Source of the DNA: Ch71 sp050945695
GTDB lineage: Bacteria > Chloroflexota > Anaerolineae > DRVO01
Assembly (NCBI GenBank): GCA_050945695.1
Contig: JBMNTK010000174.1
Location: 1-8,149, forward strand
Reading direction: 5' to 3'
DNA: 8,149 nucleotides
Positions 1-5,413 of this stretch are shown here, piece by piece. Position 1 is the first letter of the stretch. Each line of letters begins with the position of its first letter. Under the pieces are notes generated by a model. The model was not told where the DNA came from, did not search any database, and worked only from the letters and a program-made list of their open reading frames with translations. The translations under genes were made by a program, and so were the position numbers.

Positions 1-371
1 CCCACCCGCGATACTCGGTGCCCAAGGTGTATCACGTGCGGGTCAAGGGCGAGGTCTCGCAAGCCACGCTCGCCCGTCTGCGGCGCGGCGTGGTCCTGGA
101 AGACGGGCCAGCCAAGGTCCAGAAGGCGGAGATACTGCAGGCCGGCGAGGACGCCACCGTCCTTCGGCTGACCCTGACCGAGGGCCGCAAGCGCGAGATA
201 CGCCGGATGATGGAGGCCGTCGGTCACCCGGTCGAGCGACTGCAGCGGGTGTCCATAGGGCCTCTGCAGTTGGGGGACTTGGCGCCCGGTCGCTGGCGCC
301 GGCTCAGCGTCAACGAGGCCAGAGCCCTGCGCCGGCAGGCCGGGCTGGATCGAGGTCGTGCCCATGCCTAA
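1..371 (+). CDS. RsuA/RluB-family rRNA pseudouridine synthase, 5'-truncated (C-terminal part)
   Basis: Enzymes of this family convert a specific uridine of ribosomal RNA to pseudouridine during ribosome assembly in the cytoplasm. The gene enters from the left edge: the frame is open from base 3 (reading HPRYSVPKVYHVRVKG), so the GTG at 18 is an internal Val codon and not the start. About 120 C-terminal residues are visible. They show the family's late signature EGRKREIRRM followed by EAVGHPVERL, then IGPLQLG and a closing LAPGRWRRLSVNEA segment, which is the usual end of RsuA/RluB/RluE proteins. The S4 domain and the catalytic Asp lie upstream of the window. The stop codon (369-371) overlaps the cmk start by eight bases, so the two are translationally coupled. 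RluB is the most likely subtype given the cmk neighbour, but RsuA or RluE cannot be excluded from this fragment. Confidence 0.92.
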   Translation, partial: HPRYSVPKVYHVRVKGEVSQATLARLRRGVVLEDGPAKVQKAEILQAGEDATVLRLTLTEGRKREIRRMMEAVGHPVERLQRVSIGPLQLGDLAPGRWRRLSVNEARALRRQAGLDRGRAHA

Positions 372-1050
372 GCCCAGCACCATCGCCATAGACGGGCCCG
401 CCGGCTCCGGAAAGACCACCGTGGGAGCGGCCCTGGCCGAGCGCCTGGGCTACACCTTCTTCGACACCGGTGTCGTCTACCGGGCGGCAACGCTGGCAGC
501 CCTGCGCGCCGGCGTATCGGTGACCGACGAACAGGCGGTCATCCAGGTAGTCGAAGGCATGAGCCTGCAGGTCGGCCCGCCGCACGTGCACGACGGTCGC
601 ACCAGCACCGTCACCCTGGACGGCGAGGATGTCACCTGGGCCCTGCGTAGCCGGGAGGTGGATGAAGGCGTCTCTCCCGTCTCCGCCCATCCAGGGGTGA
701 GAGAGCGGCTGCGCGACTTGCAACGCAGTGTGGCCGCCCAGGGCAGAGTGGTAGTGGTGGGGCGCGATATCGGCACCGTGATCCTGCCGGACGCCGACCT
801 CAAGGTCTACCTGGATGCGTCCCCGGAAGAGAGGGCCCGCCGCCGATACGTCGAGACCTTGGCCCGGGGCGGCAACGTCACTTACGAGCAGGTGCTGGAG
901 AACGTCTGTGCCCGGGACCGCATTGATTCCGGGCGCTCAGTGGCTCCGCTGCGCCGGGCGGACGATGCGCACTACGTGGACAGCACTGGGATCAGCGCCG
1001 AGGATGTCGTGACTATGATAGAAAGGCTGGTCTGTGGCCACGACGACTAG
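364..1050 (+). CDS. cmk: Cytidylate kinase (CMP/dCMP kinase)
   Basis: Cytosolic enzyme of pyrimidine salvage and nucleotide supply: it phosphorylates CMP and dCMP with ATP to the diphosphates. The product is 228 residues, normal for the short bacterial form. Seen: a P-loop GPAGSGKTT at residues 11-19, the CMP-site motif FDTGVVYR at 32-39, GRDIGTVILPDADLK at 133-147, and LDASPEERARRR behind it (lid region). R184, D188 and R191 in RDRIDSGR have the spacing of the CMP-binding Arg/Asp/Arg of E. coli Cmk. The start is taken as ATG 364 because GAGGT at 352-356 lies seven bases upstream; the in-frame GTG at 358 would be too close to that site. The gene overlaps the pseudouridine synthase by eight bases and the acyltransferase by 17, so it is inside an operon. 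No key residue appears to be missing. Confidence 0.97.
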   Translation: MPKPSTIAIDGPAGSGKTTVGAALAERLGYTFFDTGVVYRAATLAALRAGVSVTDEQAVIQVVEGMSLQVGPPHVHDGRTSTVTLDGEDVTWALRSREVDEGVSPVSAHPGVRERLRDLQRSVAAQGRVVVVGRDIGTVILPDADLKVYLDASPEERARRRYVETLARGGNVTYEQVLENVCARDRIDSGRSVAPLRRADDAHYVDSTGISAEDVVTMIERLVCGHDD

Positions 1051-1738
1051 ACTCCCGGTAGGCCGTTGGCATAGGCCCCTGAAGCGCCTTCTGCGCTTCC
1101 TGCTGGGGCTCATCATCCGCCTTGAGATCCAGGATGCCGAACGCCTGCCAGCCGAAGGCCCAGTGATTGTGTACTTCAACCACTCCTGCTGGTTGGATCC
1201 GCTGGTGGCCGCGGCCATGCTGGACCGCGACAACACCATCATGAGCAAGGTGGAGCTCCTGCGGATCCCCGTCGTGGGGACGGTGCTGCGAGCCTACGGT
1301 GCCTTCCCGGTCAGACGCCAGGAAGGGGACCTGCGGGCGTTCAGGACCGCCCTCACCGCCCTCAACGGCGGCTTGGCGCTGATCCTGGCGCCGGAGGGCA
1401 CCCGCAACCACGATGGCGTCCTCCAGCAGGGCAAACCCGGTATGGTGAGCTTGGCGCTACGGGCTGACGCCTGGCTCCAGCCCGTATCCATCCTAGGAGT
1501 ACTCGATTTCGGCCGGTACTTCCGACGGCTGCGGCGCACCCCGGTTCAGGTCTGGTTCGGGGAGCCCTTCCGGTTCCGCCGCGGCCCCAGCAAGCTCTCG
1601 CATGAGGAGAGCCAGGCACTTATTGATGAGGCAATGTACAGACTGGCGGCGCTGATGCCCCCAGCACTGCGCGGTGTCTACGGTGACATAGAAGAAGAGG
1701 CTGCGTACTCCGCAGCCTATCGCACAGCCGAGCTTTAG
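1034..1738 (+). CDS. plsC: PlsC-type 1-acyl-sn-glycerol-3-phosphate acyltransferase
   Basis: This family transfers a fatty acyl group to the sn-2 position of lysophosphatidic acid, giving phosphatidic acid for membrane lipids, at the inner face of the cytoplasmic membrane. The 234-residue product has the catalytic NHSCWLD block (H50-X4-D55), a FPVRR block at residues 91-95 corresponding to acyltransferase motif II, and APEGTRN at 119-125 (motif III, phosphate binding). A basic, hydrophobic stretch at about residues 16-32 could anchor it to the membrane. The start is GTG 1034, preceded by GAAAGG at 1021-1026 with a seven-base spacer. It overlaps cmk by 17 bases, which matches the common cmk-plsC pairing in bacteria. 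The C-terminal tail is Ala/Glu/Tyr-rich and shows no domain. Acyl-donor preference (acyl-ACP or acyl-CoA) cannot be read from the sequence. Confidence 0.92.
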   Translation: MATTTRLPVGRWHRPLKRLLRFLLGLIIRLEIQDAERLPAEGPVIVYFNHSCWLDPLVAAAMLDRDNTIMSKVELLRIPVVGTVLRAYGAFPVRRQEGDLRAFRTALTALNGGLALILAPEGTRNHDGVLQQGKPGMVSLALRADAWLQPVSILGVLDFGRYFRRLRRTPVQVWFGEPFRFRRGPSKLSHEESQALIDEAMYRLAALMPPALRGVYGDIEEEAAYSAAYRTAEL

Positions 1739-1755
1739 AGCGCGCAACCACGCTT

Positions 1756-1760
1756 GGAGG
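1756..1760 (+). promoter_or_regulatory. Ribosome binding site deciding the start of the first homocitrate synthase-like gene
   Basis: GGAGG lies eight bases before GTG 1769. The alternative in-frame start TTG 1754 would overlap this site and has no such signal, so GTG 1769 is preferred. Confidence 0.7.
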
Positions 1761-1768
1761 CACGTATC

Positions 1769-2950
1769 GTGAGCACAGAGGAAATCCGCCTGCCACCCGG
1801 GGGCATCGAGCATCGCATCTACATTGATGACACCACGCTGAGGGACGGCGAACAGACGGCCGGCGTGGTCTTCGCCAACGACGAGAAGATACACATCGCC
1901 CGGCTTCTGGCCGAAGTGGGTGTTGATCAGATCGAGGCGGGCATCCCCACCATGGGGGGCGACGAGAAGAAGGCCATCACCGACATCGTCCGCCTGGAGC
2001 TTCCCATCAGCGTGCTTGCCTGGAACCGAGCCGTAGTCAGTGACATCCAGGACTCCATTGACTGCGGCGTGGATGCCGTGGCCATCTCCATCTCGGCCTC
2101 CGACATCCACATCCAGAACAAGCTGCGCAAGAGCCGGGAATGGGTGCTCGAGTCGGTGGCGAGGTCCTGCGATTTCGCCAAGAAGAACAACCTGTATGTG
2201 TCCGTCAACGCAGAGGACGCGTCGCGCGCCGACACCGAGTTCCTGCTCCAGTTCGCCCACAACGCCAAGGAGTCCGGGGCCGACCGGTTGCGCTTCTGCG
2301 ACACCGTGGGAGTGCTCGATCCCTTTGCCACCTACGAGCGGGTGAAGCTCATCCACGATGAGGTGGGCATAGACATCGAGATGCACACCCACAACGACTT
2401 CGGCATGTCCACCGCCAACGCTATCGCCGGGGTGATGGCCGGAGCGACCTACGTCAACACGACGGTGAACGGCCTGGGTGAGCGAGCCGGCAACGCCGTA
2501 TTGGAGGAGTTCGCCATGGCCCTCCGGTACGTCTTTGGGATCGACTTGGGTCTCAAGACGGCCCGGTTCCGGGAGCTCTGCGAGTACGTGGCTAACGCCT
2601 CGAACCGCCCCATTCCCACCTGGAAGCCGATCACCGGCTCGAACCTCTTCGTGTACGAGTCCGAAGGTCGGGCCAGCGGCGTCCTGCGCGACCCTTCCAC
2701 CTATGAGATCTTCGCGCCCGGCGACGTGGGGCTGCTGCGCCGCTTCGTGTTCGGCAAGTACTCCGGCCCCAGTGTGCTGCGCCATAAGCTCCGGCAGTAC
2801 GGGCGGGACATCGAAGAGGACCAGGTAGCGCAACTGGTTGCGGACCTGCGCGAGAAGAGCGTGGCTATGAAGCGAGCCCTGTTCGACGAGGAGGTCTTAC
2901 AGGAGTACGAAGACCTGCGCCGGCTGGGGGTGAACATATGGCGATCCTAG
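1769..2950 (+). CDS. Homocitrate/isopropylmalate synthase-like protein A (NifV-like, lid motif degenerate)
   Basis: Member of the DRE-TIM metallolyase family (HMGL-like barrel), whose synthases condense an acetyl-CoA-type donor with a 2-oxoacid. The 393-residue product has DDTTLRDGEQ at residues 20-29 (R25 and D26 are the usual catalytic pair), NAEDASRAD at 147-155, the metal-binding HTHND at 206-210, and NGLGERAGN at 234-242. These look intact and resemble NifV. The C-terminal subdomain does not: the usual HESGIHVDG reads YESEGRASG (296-304), with Arg in place of the catalytic His, and the usual GKHSG reads GKYSG (329-333). There is no LeuA-type regulatory domain. It overlaps the next gene, a full-length paralogue with intact motifs, by 13 bases. 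I infer either a partner subunit of that enzyme or a changed activity. True homocitrate synthase activity is unproven, and no nif gene is visible. Confidence 0.88.
   Translation: MSTEEIRLPPGGIEHRIYIDDTTLRDGEQTAGVVFANDEKIHIARLLAEVGVDQIEAGIPTMGGDEKKAITDIVRLELPISVLAWNRAVVSDIQDSIDCGVDAVAISISASDIHIQNKLRKSREWVLESVARSCDFAKKNNLYVSVNAEDASRADTEFLLQFAHNAKESGADRLRFCDTVGVLDPFATYERVKLIHDEVGIDIEMHTHNDFGMSTANAIAGVMAGATYVNTTVNGLGERAGNAVLEEFAMALRYVFGIDLGLKTARFRELCEYVANASNRPIPTWKPITGSNLFVYESEGRASGVLRDPSTYEIFAPGDVGLLRRFVFGKYSGPSVLRHKLRQYGRDIEEDQVAQLVADLREKSVAMKRALFDEEVLQEYEDLRRLGVNIWRS
2926..2930 (+). promoter_or_regulatory. Ribosome binding site of the second homocitrate synthase-like gene
   Basis: GGGGG sits seven bases before ATG 2938, inside the coding end of the first paralogue. 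It supports ATG 2938 and coupled translation of the pair across the 13-base overlap. Confidence 0.55.
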
Positions 2951-4095
2951 CGCCACTGACTCAAGACATCCGTCTCATTGACGTCACGCTTCGCGACGGC
3001 GAGCAGACCGCCGGTGTCGTCTTCGCCCGTCACGAGAAGGTCCGCATCGCCGCCCTCCTAGACGAGATCGGCGTGATGGCGGCCGAGATCGGCTACCCTG
3101 TCCTGGGCAAGACCGAGCAGGATACCATCCGCGCTGTGGTGGACCTGAACCTGGGCCTGACCGTCACCGCCTTCTGCCGGGCGCGGGTGGAGGACGTGGA
3201 AGCGGCCGCCGCCTGCAACGCCCCGGCCGTGGTGCTGTCCATCTCCACCTCCGACATACACATCCAGCGTCGCTTCGGCCAGAGCCGGGAATGGGTGCTG
3301 GACCAGATGGTCCAGGCCTGCCGCCGGGCGCGGGAGCTGGGGCTGCAGATCACCGTCAGCGCCGAGGACGCCTCCCGCACCGACCTGGCCTTCCTGCAGG
3401 AGTTCTACGCTCTGGGTATTGCGGAAGGGGCGCAGCGGATCCGCTACTGCGATACCCTCGGCGTGGACCACTCCTTTGGCATCTACAACCGGGTTCGGAC
3501 CCTCAAGCAGGCCCTGTCGGCGCCGCTAGAGCTGCACATGCACGACGACTTTGGCATGGCTACCGCCAATGTCATGTCCGGGCTGCGCGGCGGCGCGGAT
3601 GGGGTGGCTGTGTCCATCGGCGGGCTGGGCGAGCGCACCGGCAACTCCTCCTTGGAGGAGGTGGTGATGGCGCTCAAGTACCTCTACGGCCGAGACCTGG
3701 GGATCGATACCGCCCGCTTCCGGGAGATCGTGGAGTACGTGGCCGACGCCAGCTCGAGGGCTATCCCGGTCTGGAAGACCATAGTGGGCACCAATGTCTT
3801 CGCCCACGAGTCCGGCATCCACGTAGATGGTGTCCTCAAGAACCCTCAGAACTACGAGGTCTTCAGCCCCGAGGAGGTGGGGCTGCAGCGACAGCTGGTG
3901 GTCGGCAAGCACTCCGGCTCCCACACCATCTACTACAAGTTCAAGGAGTTCGGCATCGAGCTCACGCCCGAGGAGTCGGCCGAGATCCTGGCCCAGGCCC
4001 GCGAGATGGCCGTGGACCTGAAGAGGGCGCTCTTCGATAAGGAGCTCATGTACATCTATCGTGACTACCAGAAGCAGAAAGCCCGCAAAGAATAG
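2938..4095 (+). CDS. Homocitrate/isopropylmalate synthase-like protein B (NifV-like, motifs intact)
   Basis: DRE-TIM metallolyase of the NifV/LeuA/AksA group, expected to catalyse a Claisen condensation of acetyl-CoA with a 2-oxoacid in the cytoplasm. The 385-residue product has DVTLRDGEQ at residues 15-23 (R19, D20), SAEDASRTD at 141-149, metal-binding HMHDD at 200-204, GGLGERTGN at 228-236, the complete lid motif HESGIHVDG at 290-298 (H295 is the expected catalytic His) and GKHSG at 323-327. It ends soon after, so it lacks the feedback-inhibition domain of LeuA or CimA. It shares long blocks with the preceding paralogue, including SDIHIQ, SREWVL and KRALFD, so the pair arose by duplication. 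Candidate products are homocitrate, Re-citrate, citramalate or isopropylmalate. A Re-citrate synthase of this fold is known from Dehalococcoides, a Chloroflexota genus, but the substrate cannot be decided from motifs. Confidence 0.92.
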   Translation: MAILAPLTQDIRLIDVTLRDGEQTAGVVFARHEKVRIAALLDEIGVMAAEIGYPVLGKTEQDTIRAVVDLNLGLTVTAFCRARVEDVEAAAACNAPAVVLSISTSDIHIQRRFGQSREWVLDQMVQACRRARELGLQITVSAEDASRTDLAFLQEFYALGIAEGAQRIRYCDTLGVDHSFGIYNRVRTLKQALSAPLELHMHDDFGMATANVMSGLRGGADGVAVSIGGLGERTGNSSLEEVVMALKYLYGRDLGIDTARFREIVEYVADASSRAIPVWKTIVGTNVFAHESGIHVDGVLKNPQNYEVFSPEEVGLQRQLVVGKHSGSHTIYYKFKEFGIELTPEESAEILAQAREMAVDLKRALFDKELMYIYRDYQKQKARKE

Positions 4096-4104
4096 GCCCC
4101 AATC

Positions 4105-4142
4105 CGATTCGTCCCCCGGCCGTGTGACCGGGGGACGAATCG
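4105..4142 (+). other. Perfect 15-bp hairpin between the second synthase gene and the DUF512 gene
   Basis: The arms CGATTCGTCCCCCGG (4105-4119) and CCGGGGGACGAATCG (4128-4142) are exact reverse complements around the eight-base loop CCGTGTGA. The left arm starts ten bases after the upstream stop codon. No T-run follows, so it is not a canonical intrinsic terminator. The GTG at 4124-4126, a possible start of the downstream gene, lies in the loop. It could act as an mRNA stability element, a processing site or a translational control element. Confidence 0.75.
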
Positions 4143-5413
4143 CTCACGTGTCGCCCGGCTCCCCGGCCGCAGACCTGGGCCTGGAGCCGGGCGATGTCGT
4201 GCTTCAGGCGAACGGTCAGCCCCTGCGCGACATCCTCGACTTCCGCTTCCACACCGCCAGCGGGGAGTTCACACTCCTGGTGGAGCGGGCCGGCGAGCAC
4301 TACCTCTATGAGGTGGAACTGGACCCCGGCGAACCCCTGGGGGTGGAATTCGAGCATGCGCTGTTCGACGGCCTGCGGACCTGCCGCAACCGCTGCCCCT
4401 TCTGCTTCGTCCGTCAGATGCCCCGCGGGTTCCGGCCCTCGCTGTACGTGCGGGATGATGACTACCGCTACAGCTTCCTCCACGGCAGCTTCGTCACCCT
4501 CACCAACCTCACCGAGCCGGACTGGGAGCGGCTGGCCGAGCAGCGCCTGAGTCCCCTCTACATCTCGGTGCACGCCACCGACCAGGCCACACGGAACCGC
4601 CTGCTGGGGATACGGGAGGACCCGCCGCTTCTGGAGAAGCTGCGTTGGCTGCGGGAGAGGCGCCTCAGCTTCCATGCCCAGCTGGTGCTGGTTCCGGGGT
4701 GGAACGACGGGCCCCAGCTGGACCGGTCATTGGGTGACCTGCTGGAGCTAGGGGAATCGTGCCTGAGCGTGTCGGTGGTTCCGGTGGGCCTCACGCGCGA
4801 AAGCCCTGCCCAGCTACGTCCCTACACGCCCGAAGAGGCCGGCCCGGTCATCGTCCAGATCCGGCAGTGGAGGCGTCGGTACGCGCAGCAGCTGGGGCGC
4901 CGCACCGTCTATGCCTCCGACGAGTGGTTCCTGATGCGAGGCACGGAACTGCCCGGTGCCCCCTACTACGAGGGCTTCCCCCAGGTGGAGAACGGAGTGG
5001 GAGCGGTGCGCCTATTCCTGAACACCTGGGAGGCTGACCTTCGCGCCGGGCCAGCCTGCCCCTCCCCCGAGGAGGCACGCTTGATCGTGTGCGGCACGCT
5101 CATCGAGCCCCTGTGGCAGACGATCGCCCAGCAGATGCGTGCCCTCGGGGCGGACGTCCGCGTGCAGGCCATCGTCAATGAGACGCTCGGACCCACCGTG
5201 ACCGTGTCCGGGCTACTCACCGGCCGGGACGTGGTGGCAGCGCTGGGCAGGGTCCCTCCCCGCACCACGGTCTGCCTGCCCCGGTCTATGTTCGACGATG
5301 AGTGCGCCCGGACACTGGACGGTATGACGCCGGCTCAGCTGGAGGAGGCCCTGGGTACTAGGGTCCTCATCTGCGCTGAAGCGGCCGATGTCCTGTCTCC
5401 TCTACCAGCCTGA
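4124..5413 (+). CDS. DUF512 family protein (PDZ-like + radical-SAM-like Fe-S + DUF512)
   Basis: Conserved Fe-S protein of the NifB/MoaA-related COG1625 type; no biochemical function is established that I know of. From GTG 4124 it has 429 residues. A PDZ-like N-terminus (GGRIAHVSPGSPAADLG, then LEPGDVVLQANGQPLRD) leads to CRNRCPFCF with C87, C91 and C94 in the CX3CX2C spacing of radical-SAM 4Fe-4S clusters. Then follow DDDYRYSFLHG, LSPLYISVHATD, VVPVGLT, YASDEWF (263-269) and YEGFPQVENGVG (282-293), all typical of DUF512 proteins. The start is uncertain. GTG 4061 gives 450 residues but would overlap the upstream gene by 35 bases and read through the hairpin; GTG 4148 lies just inside the PDZ-like segment. 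I prefer 4124 because family members begin a few residues before the GG-x-I motif. It closes the operon and overlaps the converging capA-like gene by 12 bases. Confidence 0.9.
   Translation: MTGGRIAHVSPGSPAADLGLEPGDVVLQANGQPLRDILDFRFHTASGEFTLLVERAGEHYLYEVELDPGEPLGVEFEHALFDGLRTCRNRCPFCFVRQMPRGFRPSLYVRDDDYRYSFLHGSFVTLTNLTEPDWERLAEQRLSPLYISVHATDQATRNRLLGIREDPPLLEKLRWLRERRLSFHAQLVLVPGWNDGPQLDRSLGDLLELGESCLSVSVVPVGLTRESPAQLRPYTPEEAGPVIVQIRQWRRRYAQQLGRRTVYASDEWFLMRGTELPGAPYYEGFPQVENGVGAVRLFLNTWEADLRAGPACPSPEEARLIVCGTLIEPLWQTIAQQMRALGADVRVQAIVNETLGPTVTVSGLLTGRDVVAALGRVPPRTTVCLPRSMFDDECARTLDGMTPAQLEEALGTRVLICAEAADVLSPLPA

Noticed and set aside
1698..1718. 8-bp inverted repeat AGGCTGCG / CGCAGCCT with a 5-base loop, considered as a terminator
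   Set aside because: It lies inside the plsC coding region, lacks a T-run, and the operon clearly continues.
1493..2833. 446-residue open frame on the minus strand opposite plsC and the first synthase
   Set aside because: It spans two well-supported plus-strand genes, has low-complexity Gly/Val/His-rich composition and no recognisable motif; long antisense frames are expected at this GC content.
1769..2950. The first synthase as a frameshifted pseudogene
   Set aside because: The frame is intact for 393 codons with barrel motifs preserved, a good ribosome binding site and coupled translation; the motif changes are substitutions, not disruptions.
3291..4040. 249-residue plus-strand open frame inside the second synthase gene
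   Set aside because: It lies in another frame of a gene with complete family motifs, and its composition is Gly/Arg/Ala-rich without any domain.
1769..4095. Nitrogen fixation (nif) locus suggested by the NifV-like genes
   Set aside because: No other nif gene is in the window, and NifV-like enzymes occur in many non-fixing bacteria; the DUF512 protein is only distantly NifB-like and has the PDZ-DUF512 layout.
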